Origin: Dichotomocladium elegans
Lineage: Eukaryota; Mucoromycota; Mucoromycetes; Mucorales; Lichtheimiaceae
Direction of reading: 5' to 3'
DNA: 64,000 nt
NCBI GenBank assembly: GCA_025716815.1
Contig: JAIXMN010000017.1
Location: 434,001-498,000 of the forward strand
Part shown: in pieces, positions 47,604 to 60,305 of the stretch
Layout: the number at the start of each line of letters is the position of its first letter
Numbering within the stretch: position 1 is the first letter of the stretch
The notes under the pieces: generated by a model
The model's database searches: none
What the model saw: the letters and a program-made list of their open reading frames with translations, nothing else
Told to the model about the DNA's origin: nothing
Made by a program: the position numbers and the translations under genes

Positions 47604-50227
47604 ATGGCCGACAGTAATAGCACCAGCAGCAACACCAAAGCAAATACCCAAAAGTCTGCCAAGAAACACCATCACCATCGTCGTCGACCCAAGAAGGACG
47701 CTGCTGAAAACGATAGTCATGGCGGCCGTGACAATTCAAGCCGCGGGACTTCTACCACCAGCGGCGGCGATCGTCGTCCCCATCGGGCTCATAAGAAACG
47801 GCAAGACGACGAAGCGGCCGTATCTGACCACCATGCATCTGCATCAACAACGACGAGTGCACAAAAGCAGCAGCAGCCCTCTGGCGATGATAATGAGAGC
47901 GATGCTGAATCGGACGCCAGTGGCGATTTGTGCTTTATCTGCACAGAGCCGATCGCGACCTATGCCGTCGGTCAATGCGATCACCGTACCTGCCATTTGT
48001 GCGCGCTTCGTTTGCGAGCCCTCTATAAGACAATGAACTGTGCTTATTGCAAGGTATGTCGCGTTTTGAGCAGCCTACTGTCATACCATAAAGCAATAAA
48101 TACAGACGCACACGCATGTCCTAATATGAACTTGTTTCTATTCTCTAGTCGGAACAACCCACCGTGATCTTCACCAAGGATGCAGAGAAACCTTTTGACA
48201 AATACACGCTCGATGAAACCCCGTTTGTCGATAAGAAACTGGGACTCCGGTTTGAAGATAAACAAGTGTATCAAGATACCATGCTGTTACTCCAGTTCAA
48301 CTGCCCTGATCCAGAGTGTGATATTGCGTGTGATGGGGGATGGCCGGAGTTGCGACGCCATGTCAAGAAAGTGCACGACCGGTTTATCTGGTAAGTTCGA
48401 GGGAAACCCATAGAAGATACGGTTATTGCTGACACACATGCAGCGATCTATGCACCAAACACAAAAAGATCTTTGTTCATGAGCATACCCTCTATACATG
48501 GCCGCAGTTGCAGAAACACATCAGACAAGGCGACAAGGCTGCATCCAGTGGTGAGAACACTGGCTTCAAAGGACATCCAGAATGCCAATTTTGCCACATC
48601 AATTACTATGGCAATGATGAGCTCTTTGAGCACTGCCGCGATAAGCACGAGCAATGTCATATTTGCGTCCGCATGGGTATTCGGAGCCAGTATTACGAAA
48701 ATTACGATTCGCTGGTAGGGTACATTTGGACAAGTAGAGTTGGGAAGAGCAAAGCGGCTGATCCTTGATCAACTCTTCAGGAAGTACATTTTAAGAAGGA
48801 TCATTATTTGTGTGAATACCGCGAATGTCTTGATCATAAGTTCGTTGTGTTTGAATCCGACATCGACCTTAAGGCCCATGAGGTAAGGAAGACGTCTACA
48901 AACACGATGCTCACCCAGGGCTAAGGAAACTCGGTTTGGCTAGCTGGAAGCGCATGGTGGCTCCGTGTCTCGCCTACCACGCGCGAAGCAAGCCGAGGCT
49001 CGACGCATAGATGTCAATTTTAACTATGGAAGCAGCTCGAGAACTAACGAGCGAGAACAGCGTAATCGCCGCAATAACCAAACACGTAATGAAACCGATC
49101 AGCGCTCAGCTAATGCTGCCGCAGCAGAACCTGGATTGAGCTCCCAAGATTTCCCTAGCATTAGCGGATCGCAGTCTAATGGTACGCGCCAGGCTGCCGC
49201 TGCTTCCACGAAAAGTGCAAAGCAACAATCTGGGATGCGACGACCAGCTGGTTTTGGTGGGCTGTCCGAAAACTGGCCTACACTAGGTGAAAATACGGAT
49301 AGCTCGTACGCTTCTACTTCTAGTGCTCCAGGATCGGCGTCGTCAGCGTCCGTACCTTCCGAGATCGTTTCTCGCCACACTGCTTTAATGGAACGTATTT
49401 TTGATATGCTCAAGAGCCATGACAAGCTTGCCAAATTTAGAGCCTTGACGACCAGCTATCGTAACTCAAACATCGATGTGGATACCTATGTAAATAACAT
49501 CGTTGAATTATGCGATGGCAACACCGACAATATCTCCAAGATCATCAAAGGAGTCGAGGATCTGATAGACAGCGAGGAAAAGAAATGGGAGATTGTACGT
49601 GCTTGGCGCAATAAGCATACTTCGGTAAGTTAACACACAAAAGCTGCGCTATCTTTATCTCAATGGAGGGAAAAACTTTAGATGAGCAATTTTCCGGCAT
49701 TGGAAGCTACACCAAAATCGCCTGCTGGTCACGGCACGTCTTCGCGCGTACTTGTCATAAAGTCACGGAACACGCGATCTGGAGGTACTCGGAGTACAGG
49801 CAAGGCGAATGTTTGGGACAAGGTTGCCTCAGCAGCCGATAGCGCCTCTGTGCGTACTAGAACTTCACCGCAGATTTCAAGGGCCAACTCGCCCGCTCCG
49901 GTGACATTCTCAGCGCCGGCAATTACTGCTACAGTCTCAAGCGGTGTCCGGACTCCGTGGGCAGGTGGATCCAGGTCGAGCGGCAACCAAGAGAACGACT
50001 TCCCTGCTCTTGGTAACCCCCACTTTCCTTCCCTGCCTGCTGCACCAAAACGGAACACAGTGCCTGGTCTGCGAAAGAACAATTCTTTTACCAGTCTCAG
50101 TGCCTGGGATAATAGCGATCGGCCTACAAATCCTTCCAGCGATGAACCCCCCGAGACAGAGGAATCGTCAAAGGGCAAAAAGAAGGGCAAAAAGAACAAG
50201 CAATATCTGTTTCGTGTAGGCTTGTAG
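47604..50227 (+). CDS. HEL2: RING E3 ubiquitin ligase Hel2/ZNF598
   Basis: Six exons (47604-48053, 48149-48390, 48444-48714, 48781-48882, 48944-49624, 49682-50227) give 763 residues. After a basic low-complexity N-terminus comes a RING at about 112-150 (CFICTEPIATYAVGQCDHRTCHLCA, then NCAYCK). A series of C2H2-type fingers follows (CPDPECDIACDGGWPELRRHVKKVH, CQFCHINYYGNDELFEHCRDKHEQC, CEYRECLDHKFVVFESDIDLKAHE). The later part carries the DFPSISG, ENWPTLGEN, NDFPALG-type short motifs and ends with a lysine-rich stretch and QYLFRVGL. The family senses collided ribosomes and ubiquitinates small-subunit proteins to start quality control. The gene lies 88 bp after the BUB1 stop, same strand. Confidence 0.95.
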
Positions 50228-50823
50228 TTGAATGTACGTAACTAGAAATTCCCCCCTCCCAACATTTCTTGATTCTATGGGTTTGTTGTGCAATATGTGC
50301 ACAATACTCACCCGCTCGCTCGCTCGCTTGCAACTCCACTTCAACCGGACCTTTACCCGCTAATCCCCGCATGTGAAGTCTGATTTCCCTAATAATACCC
50401 CTTTTGGGCTTTCTACTCTTTTTTAATCTCCCATGCCAAACCAACAAACGACCATATACTTGTCTTAACAATAAATGACATTTAGACGCTGCCAAGTCAT
50501 GAATATTCTTCATCAAAAGCATTTAGCAAAGAAGGAAAAGTTCCATATAATGAACTTGACGAATATCAAGGGGACTAGCGGCTGCATCGATTATTTTTTG
50601 TTTGGGGGGGGATAATGAACTGCAGACTGACTTTAGACCTGTGGCCATACTAAATGACATGGCTAGTGCGACATTGTCTATGGTATTATGGCTTGAAAGA
50701 GAAGAAATAAAGGAATGGATCGAACTGATTACTGTGTCTGCATAAGCAATAGGTCCGACGAAGATTCCCAGCGACAGCGTCAAACTCGCCCTGGAGTATA
50801 TATATATATATATTCATGATTTT
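50228..50823. other. Intergenic between HEL2 and arm C
   Basis: No gene supported. An (AT)n run stands at 50797-50814, next to the end of the inverted-repeat arm, and AATAAATG is near 50471. Confidence 0.5.
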
Positions 50824-52503
50824 TTAAGAAGACATAGTAAAAAAATATTCTGGAAGAGGCGGAAGCCTCTCATTTTCCCTTGGCGGAATCCAAGTGGGCC
50901 TTGTAAAGTCTGCTATTCCCGGGTCATTAGTGTCCTGGTCATCAGCAAGTTCCAGGTCTGCCACACGCGTGATCGAAGCTTTGAATCTGGCCAGTAGGGA
51001 ATACAACTGGCGCAAGGCGTGAACATTCTTTGGCGTGCCAGGCAGCGCGGCGGCGCCCTCCCATACGGCTACATAGAGCCCTTTCTCGACCAGGCGCAGC
51101 GAGTAGAGTTGAACATTACGTCCTGAAGGAGTGATGAATTCGTTAAGCATTGTCTTGAGCTACCTGAGTGTCATTTTGTAGTCATCCTCATACCTGAGAT
51201 TTGGAGGGCAGGAACAGCGGTTGATGTGGTCGCTCTGTTCTCGGACACAATCCTGTCTAGGACGCATTTGCTCTCGATGAAGAGCTTGACCTTGTCGTTC
51301 GCGATCTTGTGGAGGGGAGCCGTCGGCTTAGCCACCTCGACATTGGCCAAGTCCACCTCGTTCTTCGATTTTCGGATCCTGTCATAAACGATCCGCAGAT
51401 CAACTTTGAAACCTCTTTCTCCCGAGTCCCCAAGGGACGCTCCCCTATTCAAAATACATTAGATATTCATATCGATGTCCATATACGCGGATGAATTATG
51501 TACCATTTCAAACGTATATCATCTTCGTCACGCATGATGATTTCAAGCAATGGAGCATATATCTTGGCAATTATATCCGTCTCGGTAATGTCGATGTCTG
51601 TGCGGAAGATATACTTGTGAAATTGCAGCAAATGGATGCTGATGATTCCATCAATCAAAGAACTGTTAGCTGTTGTCTGTCTTCCCGATTCGCCCCATAG
51701 GCATCCATGTATCTTGTTTGTTTTACATACTATGCTGCATAAAAATCAAAGAGCGTTGATGACGCGCCTTTGAGATTGGCTGCACAGCGGCTGGCCAGCG
51801 CACGCGCTTCGCCCAGCTCTGATTTGGCCAGCTTTTGAAGGCAAACAGTGAATTTCTGAAGCTTATTTGACTGCTTTTCACCTTTGAATTACCTGCTCTA
51901 CTTTTCGCAGCTCTTCATTGTTCTTTGAGAGAACTGACTGGTCGTCTACGAGGCATGGCTTGAACTGTTTCTTCAGACGGGTGAACTCATCTTCTGAGAA
52001 CAGGCCCTCATGGATGGATGCTTCTTTTGACAGGTCCAAGATCCCATTTGCGCCGAGCCTTGTAAGACCATGTGTTAGTAGCAAGCTTGTAGAAGTACAG
52101 TATGGCGGCCAACTTACTTGACCATGTTTCTCATGCTGTTATCCACATCGTAGTATCGGTGATAGTTATTTAGGCAAATTCTTTTGATCACCGTTCCCAC
52201 GGAGATGTCGCTGTCATTGCAATAAATGCCATCCTCTTCCACAAACTACGAACGGTTTGGTCAGTAAGTCTACTGTATCCCGCATCCTTTTCTTGGTTTG
52301 ATTACAGTTTGTGCCGCTGCTTTGTGCTTGCTTCTGTCACATATGACACTTGTGCGCGCGCTTTGATGGCGGATGGAGTTAATCAGCTTCTCGGTGCTTT
52401 CCTCTAAAAGAGCCTGCTGCACATCGTCGATGGCTTCATCAACCATCTCTGGCAGTGGGTCATCTGTCAAGCTCTTCAAAGCATAAGGTTTTCGTTTTTG
52501 CAT
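50824..52503 (-). CDS. Possible PD-(D/E)XK-like nuclease, repeat copy C
   Basis: Same gene as copy B, on the opposite strand: exons 52306-52503, 52118-52245, 51893-52058, 51731-51855, 51504-51662, from 51444 to about 51249, and 50824-51159 (last junction uncertain as in copy B). Lengths of exons 2-5 are identical to copy B (128, 166, 125 and 159 nt). Exon 1 lacks 33 nt (11 codons) and exon 6 lacks 12 nt (4 codons), so the frame is kept throughout. The GFKVDLRIVYD...EVDLANVEVAK core is unchanged in its acidic and lysine residues. The splice sites are all kept. No stop is seen in the fixed exons, so both copies look usable. Confidence 0.7.
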
Positions 52504-52631
52504 TGCTTACTGGATAAACAGTTGATATTTTGAAATAAAATAATCCTAGTCTTATATACGCTCGCTGGGACATGGCATTTGAAAAACCGCGTAGCCAAGC
52601 CAACAGGTTACCTGCATATATGTTTACAGTA

Positions 52632-52954
52632 CAGGTCTTTTCAGTAGAAGTTTCCCATCCCCCTTGATAGTGGTTGGTGAGGCAGCAGTGGTGGAAAAAG
52701 TGGGGAATCGAGGTTTCCTAAAAAGCGCACCATGCTTTTAAAAAGTTTCCACTTTGGTAATTTTGTGTTTTTTAAAAGCATGGTGCGCTTTTTAGGAAAC
52801 CTCGATTCCCGCCATCAAGCCCACTTTTTCCACCAAGGATGGCTTTTCCACCAACCAAAAAACCCATTTCAATCAGCATCAACTTTTTCTACCACTGCTG
52901 CCTCCTCACCAACCACTATCAAGGGGGATGGGAAACTTCTACTGAAAAGACCTG
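52632..52954. mobile_element. Palindromic MITE (Tc1/mariner type) with TA target duplication
   Basis: The element begins CAGGTCTTTTCAGTAGAAG and ends with its reverse complement; the arms match for about 70 bp apart from a 3-nt indel, and a second inner inverted repeat (GGTTTCCTAAAAAGCGCACC near 52711-52730 against 52783-52802) nearly fills the rest. It is flanked by TA on both sides (52630-52631 and 52955-52956). Arm B at 37457-37458 has the empty site with a single TA, which shows the exact insertion. It has no coding capacity, so it must have been moved in trans by a mariner-like transposase. Confidence 0.93.
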
Positions 52955-53720
52955 TATATGACGTTTTGGTAGTGAGGTTGATTCTTGCATAGGCGCAAAT
53001 CCTTTTACACTCTTCATCTTCTTTCTACGCGTATCAGTAGACCCGCAAGCTGCAATTTACTGTAAGTATTCCATAATATCTGCGCAAACGAGATTCAGCT
53101 GCTACAATACACGACACTATGTGGACAAAGTCGATTTTTTTCCCATGTTTTTCTTCGGTCGCCACAGTGAAAAACAAGCTAGCCATTCGGAGTTAGAGTC
53201 GGTATTCTTCTCCCCGCCTTATCTGACTGAACATTTTTCGTCTTTCAGGCTGATGCTTCGATGGACAGGGAAAATCCAAGACTAAAATCTTGAGGTGCTG
53301 CAATCAGTGTTCTTTAGAACGTTATTGTAAACCGATGAACGATCGCGGCTGCGAAGTGAAGGAGCGCATTAGATGTTCCCACGCAAGCGAAATCGGGTTG
53401 CATGAATGAAGTCATGTGAACAACTTGCCAACTGTAAGCATAGCTGGCCTGTAGCCAATAAAATGGGATCATCGACTTTGGTACTTGATGTCACTCGTAG
53501 ATCGCAGGGCGCATAGCCTTAGATTATTCATGTGCTCTAAGGATGATTATTTACGAGTCAGCTAGAACTCTGTTTGGCTGTCAAGTTTGCCATCTACCGC
53601 TGTGCAAAACTTTCATACCGTGGTTACATCGATCTGATCAAGACCAATACGAGCAACAGTACCGAATGACAAAGCCCAGACCACCACGGTGATAGTATTT
53701 ATATCGCGCTTACAGACACG

Positions 53721-53948
53721 ATGTCTAGTAGTAGCGAGGGAGCAGAGCATGCAGCGGACATGTTCATGGCCACTGACAAACTCAGCTCGAAGGATCTGTC
53801 ACCATGTGGAATGGGCGTCGTTTCCTGCCATAGCGCAACGAAAGGAAGTCTAGACAGACACTCCCAACAGCCCACAGCATACCGTCAGCAGCAAAAATGC
53901 ACAGATATCAAAGGAATTCTGTATATCACCTGCAGTGGATGGCGCTAA
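53721..53948 (+). CDS. Small conserved reading frame in arm C (75 aa, doubtful)
   Basis: Partner of 36507-36734, differing at two residues (D for N, M for I). No domain is recognised, and coding status is uncertain for the same reason as its partner. Confidence 0.3.
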   Translation: MSSSSEGAEHAADMFMATDKLSSKDLSPCGMGVVSCHSATKGSLDRHSQQPTAYRQQQKCTDIKGILYITCSGWR

Positions 53949-55639
53949 CATGCGATAATAAGTCGTTAGACTCGAAGGTAGTGAACTTTATCAGAGAAAA
54001 GATCGAAGATTGATAATATGAGCGTGCGCTTGTATAGACCTAGCTGCTATCGGAGTGGCCCTCACTACTAAAATATTTTACTTTTGATATTGCGACACAA
54101 ATCACTCAGGACACGACATCAACTGAAGAAGCTCAGGTTTAAGTGGAAAACGATGCACATTCTAGAATGCATGCGTCGCTTAATACGAAGCTTCCCGCGC
54201 CCATAGAACTTGCAAATCGTGTATGGATCTTCAATCTGAAATCCGGTAGAACGTTCAACTGACATATGCACCATATGCATTCAATCCAGTCCATCCACCC
54301 ACCGACGAATGGAAACAAGCGAATGGGTTCACTAAAGTCTCACAATCGCACAATATCCAATGACAAATTATTGCCTAACCAGAGGAACTACTAGGTCCCC
54401 TCGTTAGGCATAGGAAAAACACATCAAAAAGATCATTAACATTATGCTGTCATCATGGAACAAACTAACAAAGCCAGAGCATTAGTTTCATCACGAGCTG
54501 TATGAGACGCTGCTGATGTCAGGCTGAGCCATCTAAAGCCGTATCCTCGCCACTCTGAATCTTCAGTCAGCGGATCCACGTTCCGTCGAAGAATAATGAG
54601 ACATTTCGCCGAGGCAATGCGCCGGGGACTCCATTATGTTGCTCAAATAAAGATGGATCGAGTGGTTAACCTTCATTGTCCATTAATAGCTTCATCTCTC
54701 TCTCTCACGCATCAGAAGAACGGGCTTGTACATGAAAGAAGAATCTTCCTACGCTGCATAACTTTCTCATACATACACACGGGTATTGCTTGAGTATGCT
54801 CCCCGAGATAAATATACACAAAGGGAAGGTCATAGTGTCTTTAATCGCCTTTTTGGATCGCTCCCCCCCCCGAGGAATCGTCTTATCGTGTCAGTCTGCT
54901 CACATGTTGACAATCCCTGCTTCAAAATCCAGCAGGGCGAGAACAGTGGGCGGAAAATATGAACAATCACCTCCGTTAACTTACTCTTCCCTCCAAAGCC
55001 GCTAATAGGCTGCAAAAGCATCCGCTACTGGGACGGGTACACCCGCCCTGCGACAAGCTGACTGAACATGCGGCGGAAGTTCCATATTTGTGTTCAATGG
55101 ATACTCGGCTGTATTGCTAGGGTGTGGATTTAAGCTACTGCTTCAGCAACCACATTATCCATCGAATCGCTCGTCGCGCTTGGCTTTCTGATGATACAGT
55201 GGACCGTACTGTCATCATCAATAACAGAATCCTGATCAACGCTTTCCTACAAAAGCAGCTCTATAGAAAGCTACGTTATACCCAGCAACTTTCTTTAGAT
55301 CATCGCCCTGGCCGAAGAATGGACTACAAATATTATTATATACAGTAGCCACATGAGAAAACGCTACCATGCTGTGAGCGGATAAAGTCTGCGTCTAGTA
55401 AGGATGCTCTATCACTAATACATATCCTCCTGTGCCTGCTGCGATGTACTAGAATGAACGATGGATAGCCGAAAATTGACTGCCATTTCAGTGATTCCAA
55501 ACGCAAGACACATGCACATACCAAGGGACCCGCTTCTTACTAGTGCCCAAATAAACGTAATCAACGGCGAAATGCTTACCATTCTTGGCTGGGGTGTGAC
55601 ATGATTGTACGCCACCCAGCTTATTTTACCTGCTGCGGC

Positions 55640-55985
55640 TTTTTCATTCGTTGGATCACCTAAACGAGCGGAGGAACTGGATGAATTAAGAGCCCGTGTA
55701 AATGCTGGACAGGCAAGAACTGCATGGAATTGATTATTTTCAATAACATTCAGTTATTTTTTCATGCACAGTAGATCCTTGCCGCATCAGAAAATGAGGA
55801 GAAGGAACTACGAGCAACACATCAACACTTTGAAAGACGAGACCAAGGAACTTGCGACGACAGAAGAAACAGGCAAAGAAGTACAGTCGCTTGGCCGATG
55901 TGCAAAATGCACTGGAATGCTCTGCTGCAGACGTACAGAGTGAATCGCGTAAAGATATTTATGCTCGAGCGAAAGAACAGTAGTA
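55640..55985 (+). pseudogene. Fragment of a coiled-coil protein
   Basis: A helical, charged stretch (KRAEELDELRARVNAGQ at about 55663-55715) ends at a stop; after an intron-like TTTTTTCATGCACAG comes ASENEEKELRATHQHFE at about 55787-55840, then the frame breaks. The two parts suggest a coiled-coil protein that has lost its ends. The family is not recognised. Confidence 0.35.
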
Positions 55986-56129
55986 CCATTCCATCGTTCA
56001 GTGCAAAGTATTTTTTTCACTCTTTTTACGTACAGTAAAAAAGAGACTATGCTACAGGACAGGTCATGGAGAAGTTTCGAGAGAAGGGAAAAGGATGAAT
56101 TATGCAAACAAGTGGTGGTAAAACTAGCT

Positions 56130-56493
56130 TTAGGAAACGGTGATCGCTGACTCGACCTGGTATGCTTCGCCTTCATCGTCTGCGAACTCGTCAGGATCGT
56201 AAATGACCCGAATGATCAATGAACATGAAGGGCAGCGTGCAATGTCTTCGCCATCCCTCAGATCGTCCTACCACTTGTTAGTTAATTTCAATGAAGTTGA
56301 AGGCTCAGAAGGGGATGCGTCTCGGCTTACCACACTAATCTCAAATTTATCTCCACATGGACAAGGATAAGTGTAGATCTGCTCGTCCTCGTCAAACTCC
56401 ATGTCTTCGATCTCGATCTACGGCATCCTGTCAGTATTTCAATAGTAATTAACCCCGAGAAATGTTCCTTACTTCGTCATAAAAGGAGGTCAT
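56130..56493 (-). CDS. DPH3: Diphthamide biosynthesis protein 3 (CSL zinc finger)
   Basis: Three exons (56473-56493, 56331-56417, 56130-56267; minus) give 81 residues, the normal size. The protein starts [19 protein letters not shown] and has the CSL-type metal site C-x-C-G...C-x2-C ([12 protein letters not shown] ... [15 protein letters not shown]). DPH3 binds iron and passes electrons to Dph1-Dph2 for the first step of diphthamide formation on eEF2; it also takes part in Elongator-dependent tRNA modification. The acidic C-terminal tail is slightly extended ([12 protein letters not shown]). Confidence 0.97.
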
Positions 56494-58725
56494 GGTAATA
56501 AGCGACGATCCAAACGGAAGAAAAAGAGAGAGGGAAGAGAAAAGCGCTGAGTTTCGGGGATGGCCCAAATAGCTCTTTTCGACCCAAATGAAACTGTCCT
56601 ATTGTATTCCATCTTCGGAGCAATCCCGAACAGCCACAGCACGTTTGCTCACCTCTGAGCTCTCCCAAAAACCAAAGGCTCAATAGGTCCTGTAGGTCTA
56701 TCCATTCTACAGTCGATTGCCATTAACGTCAATGCTTATTCTCGAGCTTGAATTTCCACAAAAAAAAAACATACCCGGTTCCGGGCAAATGAGTAAAAGT
56801 CCCTAGAAAACTCTTTTAATCCCAACGATCCAACACCACAATGCTCTGCAGCTAAAGATGTTTATTAAGGTTTGAAAGACTTTGCATGCAACCGAAAACC
56901 CGGGAGCGGGAGTTTCTGCGTTTGAATTCGATACCAATGCAAAACGCTTGGGTCTTCAAAAATGCCAGACTTGAGACGCTGACAGAATACTCGCTTTCAT
57001 ACCTCTTTTCTTCTTAGACAGGCGGTTGTGAGAGCCTCAAGCTGTATTCAATAAAACCTGCTAGGAATCATTCGATTTTGTAGCGAAGAATTGCATTTTT
57101 CTAAAGTCAACGTATATCATCCTCTCTCCCCCCTCCCGGTCAGTGTATCCAGGCAGAAGGCTATCAAGACCGTACCATCATTTCTTCTGGACCACGGTCT
57201 GAAAGAAGGGGCTTTTTCTGAAATAATGATGAAACTTCTTTTTTAAAAGCACTTAAATTGCTGGAGCAACCTCTATATCGTTTGTTTTGGAATATTGCAC
57301 GCTTGCTTGCCAGCGCACTATAAAAAAAAGCTATGGTATGTCCTTTGTTCCAATTACCTGAATGGTATCTGGCTCCGCACTTCCAAAGAAACTGCAATCA
57401 GGATTCTTTTACACTGCAGTACCTATGCACGGCCGAACAAGCATAGATTCCTAGCTGTCTTGTATTAGGACCTTCTCCAATTTTCGCTTGTCCACGCAAC
57501 CTTGCTCTCAGTGACCAACTTGCCCAGAATATGATAGTTTATCAATGTACACTGCATCGGTGCTATCCATCTGTATCTGAGTTAATCGCACCGCTATGTT
57601 AATCGGAACGACTATCGACGGTTCGTCTACAAAATAATTCACTCCTATTATGAGAAAGAGGCAATCCAGAGTGTGGACGAGATATGGGAAAAAAAAACTT
57701 GTCCATCCCCTCCTTCGCTAAGTGCGGCACCAGTTTTCCCTCTCGAAGATTGGGCTTTTTAGTATGTGCAGATCATCTTCTGAGACGCTTGCAAGTCGAT
57801 GTATTTATTTTTTGGCTTGAAAACGATACCATGAATTCTTACAAGCTTAAGTATTCCATAATATCTCAATACCCATATCATCATCTTGTAGTACTGGTGG
57901 CCGGATGAATCATCGATGATCGTTTTAGACATAGCAGCAGTAATAGATGTGGCCTTGTGGTTGCCATTTATTCGTGCATTCCCTCCTGTGTTCCTTTATC
58001 CCTATATAACAATGGGCATAGTCTTTGAGATGACTGCTGCCCACCATTGTCATTATCAGATCGGTTTAATTGTCCTCTTTCCAAGGAGAGAGTTGGCGTT
58101 ATAATAACTACAATAACGGGATACCCATTAACCAATGATTGAGATTATATAAGGGTACATATATGCACCGGATCATGTATTTGTACCATAATCCATGTTA
58201 TCCACCCTGCTACTGCTACTGTATAGATAATGATGCAATAGTACATCGTCATCCCTACCTATGCTATATTATTAAGATCATCGTTCTTCTCGTCCCGTTT
58301 GTACCTTCTCCAATTTGTATCTCACTCCTTCTTCGTTAAGTCCCTTAGAGCTCTGCGCGGTACTGTTACAAATAGCAAGTATATGTTGAAATAAAAGGGC
58401 TCGTTATAGCAACTAACTTTTACCAGCTCCTTCGCCATTTACATACCGCCAGAACTGGCAGGCAGCAGTTGCGCTCACTTGACGTGCCCCTTTCTTCTGA
58501 ACAGTACGCTTCCATGTTCACCTTATGAGGTAACCATTCGCGTTGAGATAGTTATAGTGCTGATAACTATGAGCTCTCCCATGTGCGCTCTGTGCGCGCC
58601 GACTGCTAAAGCCCGCAGCGGATGAGAACTTGCCCTTTTTGATTGTCTCTATCTCATCTCGGTATCTCTGCCAACAATATGTTTTGACGGTTTTTGCATA
58701 TTTTCAAGGCAAAGCGTTGTCATTG
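56494..58725. other. 2.2-kb gene-poor region
   Basis: AT-rich and without supported genes. A few short open frames (for example 57164-57397 minus, 57916-58104 plus) lack motifs and good context. Confidence 0.45.
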
Positions 58726-58971
58726 ATGCCGAACCCACGGCCATGCCAGCCCAGCGGATATCAGCGTCAAGAGCAGCCCCATAATCCTCTGATGCAAATG
58801 CAAATGCACGACATGATATTGTCCATGGCCGAATCATCGCTGATGCGATCTATCATCTCTGAAGAAAGTATGACCAGACGCGCGCATCGTGAAATCGATC
58901 GTCATACGAGTTGGAAAAAAGGAAACGCGCAGGCAGTTCAACACAAAAAATACATGACCGCAATCGTGTGA
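58726..58971 (+). CDS. Possible small hypothetical protein (81 aa)
   Basis: An ATG frame starts MPNPRPCQPSGYQRQEQPHN, followed by a Met/Gln-rich patch (LMQMQMHDMILSMAESSLMR) and a basic C-terminal half. An acceptor-like TTTTCAAG lies 17 bases upstream and a GTATCT donor-like site before that, so an upstream exon is possible. No family is recognised. Composition is protein-like, but support is thin. Confidence 0.3.
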   Translation: MPNPRPCQPSGYQRQEQPHNPLMQMQMHDMILSMAESSLMRSIISEESMTRRAHREIDRHTSWKKGNAQAVQHKKYMTAIV

Positions 58972-59107
58972 TTTTTTCGCACGTGCATAAACAAATGCTC
59001 ATCACTGTGAAGGCGACAGCAGCTCGTTCGTATGAAGCCAACGTAGATATGGGGGACTTTTGCAAGCACCGCGTTGCAAAGACGACCTTTTAATGTGTAT
59101 TTCTTTT

Positions 59108-59741
59108 TCAAAGTCTACTGTCGACGCTGAACTTGGTATGTGATCCAGCATAGCATATGGCGCCGGTCTCGTCCATCACTTCGGTATAAATATTGGCGAT
59201 GTTCTTGCCGCATCGCTGGACCACGCATTCGATGCGAGCAGTCTGCCCAGCTCTCATACTGCGCATGTAACTAACCGAGAGATCCGTCGTCACGCCAAGA
59301 CCTTTCCATTTGTACTTGCCTATACCCCCCATTCAGTGTGGATTAGGCGCACACCATCCTTTTCTTTCTTTCATACATATTTCTGTATTCGCGCTTACCG
59401 TCGTACATGAGTAATGCACAGCTGCTGCAAGTGTCTATCAATGTTGCTATACAGCCTCCGTGGATACCACCTAGCCTATAAAGTAAACAAGAAAAAGAAA
59501 AAATAAGCCATTGATTCTGATGCCAAATACTTTTTTTGATAAAAAATACTTGCAAGTTGCAATGTACTTTGGCAATTTTGAATTCCCACACGATCTTGTT
59601 AGGTGCAGCATCCACCACCATCAAGCTCTCGGCAATAGAGCTATCCCAGGGCATATCTCCTGGAGGTAAGATGGGAAACACTTTCTCAAGGCCCGCAGAT
59701 AGGTCTGGATATCTTGTGCTGACAGCCGGATTGATTCTCAT
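59108..59741 (-). CDS. Hotdog-fold acyl-CoA thioesterase (ACOT13-like)
   Basis: Three exons (59554-59741, 59399-59475, 59108-59319; minus) give 158 residues, a normal single-domain size. The core LGGIHGGCIATLIDTCSSCAL is the thioesterase-superfamily active-site helix (xxxHGG..A.L.D...), and VTTDLSVSYMRSMRAGQ is the following strand pair (..DL.V.YL.P...G). Such enzymes hydrolyse acyl-CoAs, often in mitochondria; the substrate cannot be told. The first intron must use a GC donor (GCAAGT): only this choice joins the frames, giving HCNLLGGIHGG. Confidence 0.9.
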
Positions 59742-60305
59742 GTGTTTAAAGGAGGTTATAGAAAGTTAGAAAAGGAAAGAAGAGAAGAAAAAATGCAAAG
59801 CGTATGACAAATGAAAAATCTTAAGGTTTGGGTATAACCTCAAAAAACTCAGCAGTGGTAAGCTCTACATAATACCTACCCCGCATCAAATTTACACTCT
59901 CCACTCGATTGAACTTCCTATAATGACAGAGGTATCCTTGTTGTAGTTATCATTCTAGAGCAGAGATCACATGACCTTCTAAGTAGCTCGTGAATCACCG
60001 CTTACCAATTTGTTATAGCGAGGCAGCTCATGGTAAAATAAAGAGCACCTTTATCCAGTTTCACTTCTGCTCGTGAAAAAACAATGCTGATAGGGCAACA
60101 TATATCCCTTCGCTATAAGGTGTAGCAGTTAAAGTGCCTTGGTTAGTTTGTCCTTGCGATCTAGATCCATCATTATAGAAATCAAATTGCGCTTTTGTAT
60201 TTATATTGGCCCATTGACCCACAGATACCACATGTTACTTTTTGTGATTGGTCAAAACTATGACTTGGTTACATATTAAATATCTGGCATCACAAATATC
60301 AAGAA
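59742..60305. other. Intergenic between thioesterase and tRNA-His
   Basis: Nothing recognisable apart from AT-rich sequence. Confidence 0.4.

Larger units (their letters stand above)
50850..55250 (-). repeat. Inverted-repeat arm C (4.1 kb plus insertion)
   Basis: Reverse-complement copy of 35205-39285. The outer end is near 55250, where similarity fades after GATCA/GATCG, and the inner end is just after the last codons of the nuclease-like gene. It is interrupted by a 323-bp MITE at 52632-52954 that is absent from arm B. Beyond the gene, 52960-55250 holds the partner of the small frame (53721-53948), the hairpin (54372-54409) and no other recognised gene. Confidence 0.9.

Noticed and set aside
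49729..50199. 156-codon minus-strand frame
   Set aside because: Antisense shadow of HEL2 exon 6.
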